From: Camarhynchus parvulus | Lineage: Eukaryota; Chordata; Aves; Passeriformes; Thraupidae | Direction: 5' to 3' | DNA: 64,000 nt | NCBI RefSeq assembly: GCF_901933205.1 | Contig: NC_044573.1 | Span: forward strand, 84,216,546 to 84,280,545 | Shown here: positions 14,030 through 25,135 of the stretch, in pieces | How positions within the stretch are numbered: the first letter of the stretch is position 1 | How the letters are laid out: each line of letters opens with the position of its first letter | Position numbers and translations under genes: made by a program | Notes under the pieces: generated by a model | Databases searched by the model: none | Told to the model about the DNA's origin: nothing | The model's input: the letters and a program-made list of their open reading frames with translations, nothing else

Positions 14030-17000
14030 TTTGCCCCTTGCACACCCGCCAGCAGAACAGATACTTTCATCTGCTCTAGAACCTGAGCCAAGAAAAATGA
14101 AATGCTCTCTAGAGATCCCTGAAAACCAAACAAATTAATATTTTAACTGGATATGCACTGTAATCTAAAATCTTAGTGAATTTTTGTAGCTTAAGGTGTA
14201 AGTTTTACAACTAGGATTTTTTATCTAAAAATGGTCCAAAAAACCTGACTTCCCTAATTCTTCACTTATTTATGATCATATGGGTGACCTAAACAACATA
14301 AGGTTTTTTTTTATATTTTTCTGAAAGATTAGATGTTTCAAAAACTAAAGACAGATCCTTCAAGAAAACCAGTATGTGCTCTTGAAGAGAGTGCCCTGTT
14401 AGGCTTAGTACTCAATATAAAATGGAGATTTATTTCCCCGCATTTTTGAGGCATGTTCCATTTAATAAAGATGAGATAAGGGTAATATTTGTATGAAACA
14501 ATATACAGACCCAAGTTAAATCTGGTTGAAAATACCTTTTTATTGATTAAAAATTCTTAGTTGTCAAAGATAGTATGCAAATCTTGCTATTTATTCGACC
14601 CAAATACATTCTGACCTGTTTTTTGGATGTCCTTTGCAACATATTTTTCTGTATAGTATATTTTCACTTCTGTCACATTTCTCCCTAATTATTTTTAGGA
14701 GGAAAAAATCTACTCTGAAAGTAAATATTCTGCTCTTTAGAAGACTTTAACTTGCTGTCTAATAAAACGTAAATGTCTGACAGACTAATCATGGCTATAG
14801 GTATAATCCTATAGCAATTTACAAAGCAACTGTGCTTACTAGTCCATTGTAAAACTTTTCTATTTTTTAAATATTTTTGAAACTGTGAGAGTAATTGGCA
14901 CACAATGTTGCAGAACTATAACCTCTACATATACTTGAAAACCCTAGTATGATAGATGGCAGAGCCCTTTAATTCTGTATCTGCCTATTAATCTATTCTA
15001 TTGACCCTTTCCTAGTTAGTTCTTTTCATACTTCAGAGACAAGATCAATATTTATCATGTTCCACATGAAATCTAATATAAATGAGACCTTGGAAATTAC
15101 AGCTCTATGTCCCCTATATATTTCTTAATGTATGATAACTGCAGCTAGAGGAAAATGATTTCTAGAGATTTTAACTTACTTGAATAAGTAACTGCAAGGC
15201 AGTATGCTCCAGCCTGTGAGTTTGTTACTACGAGATCCATGTGAAGTTTAGTCAGTTATCTTTGCAAATGCTCACAGAGGTGTTTCATTTAAAATTGATT
15301 CATACACATCAAATTCCAGTTGAGCTTAAACACTGTTTGAAACAAAGGTTTCCATGGGCTAGTGAGAACAAGCTGTTGTTTTCAATTAGGTTTCATGAGT
15401 TTCTGGAAAAGTCTATGTGATAGAGTAGTCCAGTTTTTCAGGATAGGGCTGTTGCAGTATTTGCTACCTTGATTTCTTAAAAAAAAATATTGATTTTGTA
15501 TTTTTCCTTTGTGTGTGTGTTTGAAATGTATTATATGCACAGTGCTTCTGTTAGACATCCAGTAGCTAGGGAAGAAGAAAAATCTGTCTTGATAATTTGC
15601 TTGGATCCAATTTTTGCTCATATTTGTTTACTTTTCAGCCTTTCTTCATCAGAATGTAAATTAACAACTAGAATAATTATCAAGATGTAGAACAGTGTGC
15701 TCATCTCCACAGACTTGTTTTGTTTGGAGTTAAGCAGATTACCACCATATCTGTGCTTAGTAAGGAATTCTTTCCTAGACAGAAATGACAGTTGTTCTGG
15801 TTTTGGCTTGTTTGTTGGTCTTTTTCCTATAGGGAAAAGGAACTCAATCACTTCAATTTCCTCTTTGGAAATGTCATTTTTCTAAATCTCTTTCTCTATA
15901 GAGATCTTTGACACAATTGTAACTTTGATGCCTTTGATCCCTTTTGTTCAGATATCTGATACTGGGACTGTACACCAATGTCTATAGATGCATCCTACCT
16001 TGGACGTTTCTCAATAAAAGCCAATGGAATTTAATCTTCTGAAAATTTTTCTTAACAGGAATTACATTTTTATAAACATTCCAAAAATTCATTAATTTTT
16101 AACATGAAATAAATTGCTTACCTAGTGTTGCATTTTTTAATGCCATCTTCTAATATGAAGCTTGTTTTATTATGCATGAAGTAAAATTATTCCCCTTTAT
16201 TTTAACATTTTAAAGATAACATTGTATATGAGTTTAGATACACAATTGTATGCACAATTTTTTTCTAGGTTAAAATAAGTTAGTTAAGGAAAAAAATATA
16301 CTAGAGAAAAGCTTTTGGATTATAGTAGAAATTATACCATATTAGGAAAGTTTATCATATTATGAAATATGATACCTACAAATACCCTACAGACAGATCT
16401 TGGAAAGACCACAAAATGAGGTAGGAAATAGTAATAGAGAATCCCAACTACCATGAATTTGAAAATTCTTAGTTTCCCAAAGAGTTTAGAAGACATCAGT
16501 CATTGCTATGTGATAGAAAGGTTCCTTTTTTAACAAGCTCAAATCACACTTTGCAGAAGCAAAGACTCAAGGAAAAAAATCTATTCCAGATAAATATATG
16601 AACACTTCAAAAGAATATTTTAAAAAAATCTTATTTTTAATAGATAAGCCCCACGTCTTCAATAATTATGAGATCCTACTGTATGAAGCATTTTAAATGT
16701 GGCTTTGGAAGGTCTGCTAAAGCAATTCTTTACAAATCCCAGACAGTGTTTTCCAAGCACTGTCCTTCTTTGTTCTTCAATTCCAAGTATTTTGGTTAAT
16801 AATATGTCTATCCAGATTTCTGGCAATGTTAGGAGCACAAAATTGTGTTCTTTTACAACAGTCAATGGGCTGTGTTGATGGAATTCATCAAGGATAATAT
16901 TTTTTAAAACCTGCTGCTCAGCATTACATAACCACCTATTTACACGACATTTTAGCTCAGTTTCCAGTATTTACAGCACTTCAACAGTAAAGACAGTATT

Positions 17001-18230
17001 TTTTTCAATCTGATTGCTTTTTAAAATAAGAAAATATTGTAAATTACTTTCAATAAGGAAACATTTGAGGCCTTCTAAAATGTTCTTTTCTGGCTTAACA
17101 AGGCTAAACTGTCGTAATTCAGAGTTTGAAAGAGTTATATAATATTTTACACAAGGAATTCTTGGGATCCATGAGGGTCATCATCGTCATTTAAGAGTGT
17201 GAAAAAATAAACAAACTAAAGACCCCATGTTTTTCCTTTTTCAAGGTAAGGCATCATTTAGAGAAATTTTGGCATGCTATACAACACATTAGATTTGTGT
17301 CTGTGACAGGCCAAAAGGAATTCCTTCAATTTTCTGATATATGACAAATCAATCCTCTTAATGCTTCTTTTGGTTTTGTTTTCTAATTTCCAACACAGGT
17401 TATCTGCCTTTTTTTATCTATTTACAAGTTTTCTTATTGTTACTGTCCTAGCGTCCTGAACTGACTTCTAATTTTAAGAGTGGCATGAAATTCTTATATG
17501 ATTTTAATTTAGGGTAAAAATTCCCAATGTGGTGCTTCACTTCCTTAAAATAACCTTTGTTAAAAAAAAATAAAATCAACTATCAGAAGAGTTAAAGTTG
17601 TTGCATATTAATGTGTGTTGCTTAATGATAATTGGATTTAGATTGATTAGATTGAAAAGGTGGTTTTCTGATGGTCTTATTTCTTGGTTAAACATTAAAT
17701 CAGTTTTTACTATGAATTTTGTCTGGTTTTCATCTTATTCCATATCTTTTGAATCATTTCATTTTAATAATTGAAAAAACTTTACAATTATGTCATTGCT
17801 GACACAGGTTCTAATAGGGTGATGTCATATATTATTACAGGCATCAAATTTAATGCAAAAAATATTCATATCTGAATTTGTTGTCATAGGTAGAGTACTT
17901 AATTTTCATCTAATGTATCACTCAATAGATCACAAGGACTGAGTGCATCTTGTTTCTTTATTTTGAAAGTAACAATTTTTAAAAGTTAATTTTGTCCTTC
18001 AATGACCTATTAAATCATGAGTATAAGAAATTAATTTAAGTAGCCTCTAGCTGTTCAATACTAATGGAGCAAATCTCTTCTCCAAGGCTTTTTAGAGCTT
18101 TTTACAGCATTTGACTACCAGTATCTAGGTTTGCTCTGGGCTGGTGTTAACAAGTGAAGCAATGGCAAGTTGGACCCTTCTGAAAACAGGAAGGAGAATG
18201 TGGGATCTCTTGGGCATCTCTTGGGCTACT
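14030..18230. other. Unique AT-rich DNA, no gene seen
   Basis: Four kilobases without recognisable repeats or exons. There are several short T/A runs and one small perfect inverted repeat (TATCATATT, loop ATGA, AATATGATA) at 16353-16374. No coding frame here exceeds about 80 codons. Confidence 0.6.
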
Positions 18231-18317
18231 TAGGTGAAGAGCATGTCAGAGGCTGCCGAGAAGCAGAGGAGGCAGGCACAGCACAGATGCGTAGCAACAT
18301 GCCCTGAATGAAGGTCA
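18231..18317. other. GC-richer left flank of the 18.3-kb LTR
   Basis: This ~90-bp flank is richer in G+C than the surrounding desert and, with 19005-19125, forms a shoulder around the LTR. It is either the pre-insertion host site or the remains of an older element into which the LTR landed. I cannot assign it. Confidence 0.4.
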
Positions 18318-18323
18318 TTGAAC
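18318..18323. repeat. Left target-site duplication TTGAAC of the 18.3-kb LTR
   Basis: Exact 6-bp match to 18999-19004. The similarity extends by chance or otherwise to a 13-bp direct repeat CATTGAACTGAAT (18316-18328 and 18997-19009). Confidence 0.8.
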
Positions 18324-18653
18324 TGAATGGAAGAGAAGATTCGTTGTCAGCGTGCCAACGAATTGCCCTGCTAGTGCCACAGCACACCAGCAGCTTCTTC
18401 TGAGAGCTGCGTAGCTGTCCGGGACAAGCCGCGCTTACAGCTGCCTGGACTGAGCCCTTCCCGGCGAATGGGGAAGGCTGCCTCAGCCCGTGCCCGAAGA
18501 TCTTCGCAATGCCTGGCTCCGATGAAGCGAGTCGCAGGAAGGATGGCAAGAAGGCAAGGCAGGTCTCAGCAGCGGGAGTTTTACTAAAGGTAGAAGGCCA
18601 CCACCACGGACGGAAGCTGCAAAGATCCACCCCAGGATCGGGGACCGTGGCAA

Positions 18654-18662
18654 CTTATAAAG
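18654..18662 (-). promoter_or_regulatory. TATA box of the 18.3-kb LTR
   Basis: CTTATAAAG on the plus strand reads CTTTATAAG on the minus strand. It lies about 30 bp beyond the GC-box hairpin and CCAAT box (AGCCAATAA at 18692-18700), the expected order for a Pol II core promoter pointing to lower coordinates. Transcription would start near 18625. Activity is unknown. Confidence 0.55.
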
Positions 18663-18671
18663 GGGGGCTAT

Positions 18672-18691
18672 GGGGCGGTACACCCCGCCCC
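18672..18691. promoter_or_regulatory. Paired GC boxes forming a short inverted repeat
   Basis: GGGGCGG at 18672-18678 and CCGCCCC at 18685-18691 are reverse complements around the loop TACACC. Each half matches the Sp1-type GC box. They sit directly upstream (minus-strand sense) of the TATA box, between it and a CCAAT box. Confidence 0.55.
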
Positions 18692-18832
18692 TAAGCCAAT
18701 AACGTAACAGTCCGGCATGACAAGCAGAACAAAACACCAATCTAAAGTAGAGCAGGGGAGGGATTACAGACTCCTGCCCAATCACTCTCTGCCCAAGTGG
18801 GTGTCTGGCAGGTAGGTTGGCATAGCAACAAA

Positions 18833-18842
18833 GGGGGGGGGG
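18833..18842. repeat. G10 homopolymer inside the LTR U3
   Basis: Ten consecutive G (C on the LTR sense strand), followed by GGG runs, so it could form quadruplex structure and is a likely slippage site. Confidence 0.8.
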
Positions 18843-19004
18843 TCGGGAGGTAGCCATGGTAACTAAGGAGGGGACTGGGGAGTGACAAACCATTGGCAAC
18901 AAAAAGGCGGGAGTAACTAAGCAACCAAATGACAGACAGGGGCAGACTGGAGAAGAAATGGGGCGGGAGAACTTGGGGCCAGCGCCATTTTAAGTACATT
19001 GAAC

Positions 19005-19125
19005 TGAATAGGAACAAATCCAGATTAATATTAAAACACACAGGACACCCAACAGTGAATCAGAATGCGAGCCCAACAGCACGCGCCGCAACAATTCACA
19101 AAGGAGAATTTAGCGGGCAGAAGAT
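19005..19125. other. CpG-containing right flank of the 18.3-kb LTR
   Basis: After the duplication the sequence stays unusual for the window (GCGAGCCCAACAGCACGCGC near 19070) until about 19125, where normal AT-rich DNA resumes. No family was recognised. It may be part of an older LTR or a small CpG island fragment. Confidence 0.4.
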
Positions 19126-22100
19126 AATTTGATTTAAAATAATTTAAATTTCCAGAATGACCCTTTGGATTTTGTCTAGTTTAAAACTTAACGTTTTAAA
19201 TTCATCATCTAAAAGACTTTATTTAAATTTTTGGGAGTTTGTTAGGAAGGTCAAGACACACACACTGACAAAGATCCTGTCACAAAGACGTTTTACTCTT
19301 TTTGACTCAAGACGCTATGAACTAAAGACCTATTTTTAATTGCATTATAATATTTATTCACTTCTCAGAGGATTTCTTGGAAGGAAATTAAATTTGATGA
19401 GACAGCAGTAAAGCTTTCAGATCTGACATATGTGAGTACTGTGAAAATCAGAATAGCGGTAGTTAAAGATTAACCTCCCCTGACTCAATGCTGATTGTAC
19501 TGTTTATGCTAAATAAAATTTTATCTTTTTGATTCATATCTGTCACAATTTCAATTGTTGATTCAGATATCACATAGTGTATTCTATGATAGACATATAC
19601 AATAGTCTCACAATCATCATAGCAGATTGACAACATATCATTCTGAAAAGCAAGAAAGGGAAACAAAATCTTTGCTTTTCAAGATTAAAAGAAGAGGGGG
19701 TTAATTTCCTCTGAAAAGAATCAAGTTTCCAGAAGCATCAAAGCATAAAGTAATATACTTGATTGCATGGTAGGTTTTGAGGTTTTTTACTTAGTGAATT
19801 GTAATTCTTGTGAGGGAGTCAAATAGTTCTAGTATTGTTGATACCGATTATTATTTTAATTTTTTTTCCCTGTAATGATGATAGTTCTAACCATCCCTAA
19901 ATGATGATGACACCAAAATACTTTAAAAAAAGATTTAAAAAATTAAAAAAAAATAGAATTATACATATTTCAGTACTGAATGCTTTCACAAAATTAACAA
20001 TCAGAGACTCAGTCTTACATACATGAACAGTTTCACATATAAATTAGAGATGATATCGCTTCTATGGTCCTTCTGAGTTCTGGGGTTTTGTTTCAAGCTC
20101 TTCTGATCACACAGAGTTTGTTTAATTATGTTGACTTCCAAAGTCAGTGAACTGAAAAGGTTTTGAAATATGTATTAAAATTCTTGTGGGTTTTTTTTTT
20201 TCCCCACTTTGTTGGAGTATAATGAAATACGGTGCTTTTCACAAGAACGAGATGCATACTGTTCATAGCACCATAATATTCTTTGTTTTGCCAAAAAGCA
20301 GTATTAAGGATCTGGCAAAGAAATTATACAAAAACCAAATTACTTCAATAAATGTGAGTGACTAATTCAATGAAAAGTACATAAAGGATCTGGAGAGAGA
20401 CTGTTTTAGAACTTTCTTAATCTATGCCTATTAGATTTTTCCAAAGAGTAAATTAGAATACAGAAATTATTGCTATGATATCACCGTAGCAAATTCCAGA
20501 TGACTTATAAAAACTTTAGTATTAGTGTGGCTGCGATCTGACATACCACTACCTATTCAAAAAAGCTGAAGTTTTATATTTATAAGTAATTCTTTTCATG
20601 GGTAATACAGATGATATTAAGCAGTCCTGCATCTTTCTCTATTAAATTTGGGTAAATGACTGATCTTTCAACCCTTGTCCTGGAACACATATACCATGTT
20701 ATTACCATTTCCATGGCATTTACGATGCATTTGTGCTATCACACAAATACCAAGTTGCCCTTTCCAAATGGTATTTAAAGTATGTCTTGGATTTCTCTTA
20801 CACAGTTTTAGACTTTGTCAGGCACAAATGCCATACTTATGATTAACTTCCTATTAATTAATTGCGTTGGTACATATTGCTCCCAGATCCAGCTTGTATT
20901 TTTGTTATGTAGTATGAGTCCTGGTCCAAGAATATACTGTTGAATATGTACAAGGCTGGAGGACATATGGATCTTTTCCTTAGGAGTAGACATTTTAAGA
21001 ATTACTAGCCTTCAAGATGAGGCTAAAGCAAGACTTCAGATAGGCAGAGTGGTTATTTTTAAATTCATACAATAATTCAATTTCTTTTTTTAATTCAGCG
21101 GTAGATCTGTAGTAAACAAAATAGAGTTAGAGCCACCATTCAAGCACTGGACCACAAGCACCCATGCTGTTTAGCATAACAAAACTAAGATATAAAATGC
21201 CCCAGATAAACTATTTGTACAGAGTCTTAACATTAAAAAAAATAAAAAAATAGAAACCAGGATTATCATGAAAATTCTCTAATTTCTTTTATTCCTGTAC
21301 TATTTGGGAAATTTGAACTTTGGGAATATAAATGCATATATGTGCATAAATAAGTGGATTGTATATCTAATTCTTGTCACTGTTTTTTTTTTCCTTTTAA
21401 TGTAAGCAATGTCAATCTGGAATGGAAGCAAGTCAACTATTTGGGATATAACAGGTGTTTGGAAGACTGTCCTAAAATTAGTCCACATCAATAATTATTT
21501 AAAAACCAAATTTCAATTAATAAAATGGAGTTCACATCTCCTTTGACAGGAAGGATAAACAGTTCTAAAGAAACAGAGCAACATTCCAAATACATGCGCA
21601 CAGAAAAGTGTCTTCATTTTCCTCCAGAACATTACTTTGAAATAGTATTTTAAAGACTCAAATGAAAATATAAAATTTTTCTTCAGACAACTGAGTGCAT
21701 TTTAATGCAAAAACACCTGAAATATTTTGGCATTAAACCCAGATCCATCTGACTGATTTTCTGATACTTTTACTCCGGTGGGAAAATAAGCAGGATCAAG
21801 TTCAAAGCAGATAAGTCTAGTGCAACTCCAGATGGATTTAGTTTTGGAAATATGTACAGTTGCCAATCAGCAGTTTTTATTTGCTTTACAATGTAACATA
21901 AAAATATTCCTAACTTTCATAGTGGTGTAAGATAGATTTGTCATTTGTGCATTCTATCTACTATATGTTTATAATAGTGGATTATATAAATTACTTGTTT
22001 TTTTACTGTCCACGGGGCTGCTGATTTCTGTCTAGTATTAATACCTCTAAGGATGTTTTTTAGTCTTTCTGTATTCTCTTTGAAGTTTCAGTAAGTGAAC

Positions 22101-22980
22101 TTTTCACGGAATCCGAAAATTCTTTAAAGAGATTCCTAGTACAAAATAGAAAATGCATCTATAAATAATAGAAGTATGTAGGTCATTGATTTACAACCAA
22201 ATAAATGACAGTACTAGATGTATATTGACTCGTAGATATGTAATTAGGTCTATTAATAATAGATGCTAATATTAGATTAAAGATGGGTTACATAAATAAT
22301 GCAGAAGTGTATTACAAGGAAATGCAATAAACCTAGAATTTCCAGATATGTAGAAGTCATGAATCTGCAGAACTGAGAATAAGACTGCTAGGGAATTTGT
22401 GAAGTTGCAGAGCAAACACAGCTGAAAGCCTGATTTTAGGCTACATGTGTTTTGTGCCTTTCTGTTCATGGCGCATTCTTTTAACTGTGTAATTTTTCTA
22501 CTCTAATTTTCATTTTACTGAATTTTTATTCTCTGTTTGACTAAGTGAATAGTTAATAGTATGTGAAAGGGACATCAAAAGCTCACTTTGTTTATGGCAT
22601 GTGGTGTAGAAGTCTCTTTATTGCTCAAAACCTGACCCTTGTGCACCATTTAAAATTCCTTACATAGAGTCTGTTATTTGAAACTTTTTTGTCTGGAGTT
22701 CAGATGGAGAGTTCTATCAAATTCTGAACTGTGATACAAGGATATTTTCAATAACAATTAAAAAAATAACAATATAATTTTCACGTATGTTCCATATCCT
22801 GTTGTCTTTACCTTTTGGATCTTTGAATCATGTCAGATTCTTGTTTCTGTATAGATGTTGTAGATTCCTGCTCTATCCCAGTGGTATGTAATCCTCCCTG
22901 TGTGGAAGAAATCATTCTTATCTAGGAGTAAGAGGGAAAGGAGTGACTTTCTTTTTGTGTTAGTCTCCAGTTCTTTATTC
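19126..22980. other. Unique AT-rich DNA, no gene seen
   Basis: A-rich block around 19920-19965 and a T13 run near 20187. No recognisable exon, RNA or transposon. All frames are below about 70 codons. Confidence 0.6.
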
Positions 22981-22984
22981 TCTG

Positions 22985-23732
22985 TCATGAAGGGTAAGAT
23001 GTTGACCCTGGCAGGCTTGAGAGGTCTCTGCAAATCTCATGAAAGTCAACAAGGACAAGTACAACTCCCTGCACCCGAGTTGAGGCAACCCCAAGAGCAA
23101 GTTTAGGCTGGGCAGAGAATGGCTGGAGACTAGCCCTGAGTAGGAGGACTTGTGGCTGTTTGTGGATGAAAATATCAACATGACTCTTGGACCACATGGG
23201 TGATTGCAGTCTGGAAACCAACCACATCCTGGGCTATATCAAAAGGAGTGTGAGCAGCAGGACAAGGGAGGTGATTCTGTCTCTCTACTCTGCACTTATG
23301 AGACTCCACTTGGAATACTCTGTTCAAGGTGTGGGGTCCCCAAAACAAAAAAGACATTTGCCTGTTGGAATGAGCCCAGTGGAAAGCCACTAAATTGATC
23401 ACAGGGCTGGATTACTTCTATGAAGACAGACTGAGAGACCTAGGATTGTTCAACCTAGAGAAGAGAAGGCTCCAGGGAGACCTTAGAGCAATTTCCAGGG
23501 CTTAAAAAGACCTATAAAAGAGCTGGAGAGAGACTTTTCATAAAGGTCTGTCATAGATAGAACAAGGATAAATGTTTTTTAAGCTGAAGAAGTCTAGGTT
23601 TAGCTAAATAATAGGAAGGAATTCTTTAGTGTAAGTTTGGTGAGGCACTGGAACAGGTTGCACAGAGACATTGTGGATAGCCCATCCCTGAAGGTGTTTG
23701 AGACCAGGATGGGTGGAGCTCTGAGTAGCCTA
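22985..23732 (+). mobile_element. CR1 LINE, 5'- and 3'-truncated
   Basis: Good collinear match to CR1: 'caaatctcatgaaagtcaacaagg' (from the 'NLMKFNKAKC' block), 'ctgggctatatcaaaaggagtg', then 'LYSALMRLHLEYSVQ' in the plus-strand frame 23187-23393, which is the conserved ORF2 motif LYSALVRPHLEYCVQ. After that come 'ttgttcaacctagagaagagaaggctcc', 'gaggcactggaacaggttgc' and 'ccatccctgaaggtgtttgagaccagg'. It stops abruptly after GGAGCTCTGAGTAGCC and lacks the final ~60 bp including the terminal repeat, so the 3' end was removed by a later deletion. The reading frame is broken several times. Confidence 0.92.
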
Positions 23733-24638
23733 TTTATTCCTGTAAATTTGATTTTTTCCCCTCAAGTCCTTTTTCCCATTCCTGAAGAGGCCCTACTTTG
23801 TTATGAAACTTCGTGAGTTTGCTGCAAAAAAAAAGTTGTCTTTCTTTTGCAGATGAAATAGGGGAATAAATTTTACAAAGTGGGTCTAAAACCCATTTTC
23901 CCAAAGTTATCTCATCCCTCTCACAGTACCTCATCCCTCTCACATTTTTCTCGTGCTCTAAATATTCACCAGTACAGCTGGAGGAACTGTTGAAGCCTCT
24001 AGATGTAATAACTTACATAGATTTGAAGTGGACCTTTTTGTACACAGACTTACAAATATCATATTAAAGTGCATCATGTCTACAGTGAACCCATAGTCAT
24101 CAAAAATAAAGAATTATAGATCACTTGCATCATCACCCTACAAAATTTTGCCTTCTATTTTTTTCTCTTTATTTTTTATAATTTCAGAGTTCTTGAAATT
24201 GTCTAAAGGAAAAGTGAATATGTTTTTATGGATTTGGTTCCTTTCATTAATTCAAGCTCAGAAACTATCTTTCCTCATCATATATTTTCTAGGACATTTC
24301 CATTTTGGACAACTACCTCATCATTCCCTGTTGTACTTGCCCTTTGAAAAGATTTTTTTCTCACTATATTTTTTTATTTTCTTTATCGCTTGTATTTCTC
24401 CTCCTCACTTCTCTCTTGCCTTTTATATTTCCTCTTCAAAGAGTTGTGCAAAAGATATTAACTCACTGATAGTGGTGCCTTTCTGTTACTGAAATTTCAT
24501 TTACTTTATGAGAACAGAGAACAGGGAGGTAATCAAGCAAAAATGAGTCTTCTGACAGATGTTAAAGTCATAGGCTATAAGGATCAAAAGAACAGAAAAT
24601 AATCATATATAATTTGGAACTCTTGTTCAGTTCACAAC
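23733..24638. other. AT-rich non-coding, nothing recognised
   Basis: Pyrimidine-rich patches (for example 24145-24180 and 24360-24430) and a 114-codon frame at 24148-24492 that is low-complexity, hydrophobic F/L/S-rich and shows no domain. I treat it as a chance frame in T-rich DNA. Confidence 0.55.
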
Positions 24639-25135
24639 TGTTGTAGTTTAACCTCAGCTGGTAAATAAGCCACATGCAGCTACTCACTCACTCCCTCACC
24701 AGCAGCATGGGGGAGAGAATCAGAAGGGCAAAAGTGAGAAAACTCTTGGTTTGAGATGAACGCAATTCCAAAGGTAAATTTAATAGGTAAACAGAAGCCA
24801 CATACAAGCAAATAGAAATAAGGAATTCATTCACCACTTCACATGGCCAGACAGGTGCTCAGCCATCCGTGGGAAAGCAGGGCTCCATCACAGATAACTG
24901 ACTTGCGAAGCCAAATGATGTCACTCCAAACATAGTGGTCCCCCCGCCTTCCTTTATCTTCCTCCAGCTCTGTATGCTGAGCACGACATCACATGAGATG
25001 GGATGCTTCTTTGGTCAGTTGGGCACAGCTCTCCCAGCTCTTTCTGCTTCCAACTCCTTGCCCACCCACAGCTGCCTCACTGACATGAGAAGCAGAAAAG
25101 GCCTTGATGCTATGCAAGCGCTGCTCACTAAAGTG
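24639..25135 (-). mobile_element. LTR of ERVL-like family A, antisense copy
   Basis: The plus strand begins TGTTGTAGTTTAACCTCAGC, the reverse complement of the family 3' end, followed by 'gcagctactcactcactccctcacc' and 'gggggagagaatcagaag'. A minus-strand ATTAAA poly(A) signal is present at about 24779-24784 (TTTAAT on plus). Further on come 'gggctccatcacagataactgacttgcgaag', 'tgacatgagaagcagaaaaggccttgatgctatgcaagc' and 'gctgctcac', all in the order expected for the reverse of the 13.6-kb copy. The 5' end of the LTR (above about 25135) is lost or too diverged to trace, and no target-site duplication is visible. This copy keeps the R/U5 region that the 13.6-kb copy lacks. Confidence 0.78.

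Larger units (their letters stand above)
18324..18998 (-). mobile_element. Solo LTR, CpG-rich ERVK-like (675 bp), with legible promoter
   Basis: The plus-strand reading starts TGAATGG and ends TAAGTACA. It is flanked by an exact 6-bp duplication TTGAAC, the ERVK pattern. Read on the minus strand it has a U3 of about 340 bp with several CCAAT/ATTGG boxes, a G/C box region (see the hairpin at 18672-18691), a TATA box TTTATAAG and then a GC-rich R/U5. An AGTAAA variant poly(A) signal lies at about 18580-18590 on the minus strand. GC and CpG content are far above the neighbouring DNA. No primer-binding site follows U5 and no polypurine tract precedes U3, so it is solo. The minus-strand frames 18226-18630 and 18483-18902 (134 and 139 codons) run across it but resemble no retroviral protein. 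U5 would be unusually long (over 200 bp), so the family may be atypical. Confidence 0.75.

Noticed and set aside
13544..14079. 136- and 103-codon frames around 13.5-14.1 kb
   Set aside because: Both are different frames through an LTR; no recognisable protein.
18226..18902. 134- and 139-codon minus-strand frames as retroviral or host proteins
   Set aside because: They cover LTR U3/R/U5 sequence; no gag, pol or env motif and no codon-like structure can be seen.
18316..19009. 13-bp direct repeat read as a LINE-type or processed-retrocopy duplication
   Set aside because: The enclosed DNA has TG...CA ends, a promoter layout and no poly(A) tail, so a 6-bp retroviral duplication explains it better.
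24148..24492. 114-codon hydrophobic plus-strand frame as a membrane protein
   Set aside because: Low-complexity F/L/S/I composition from T-rich DNA, no domain; expected by chance.
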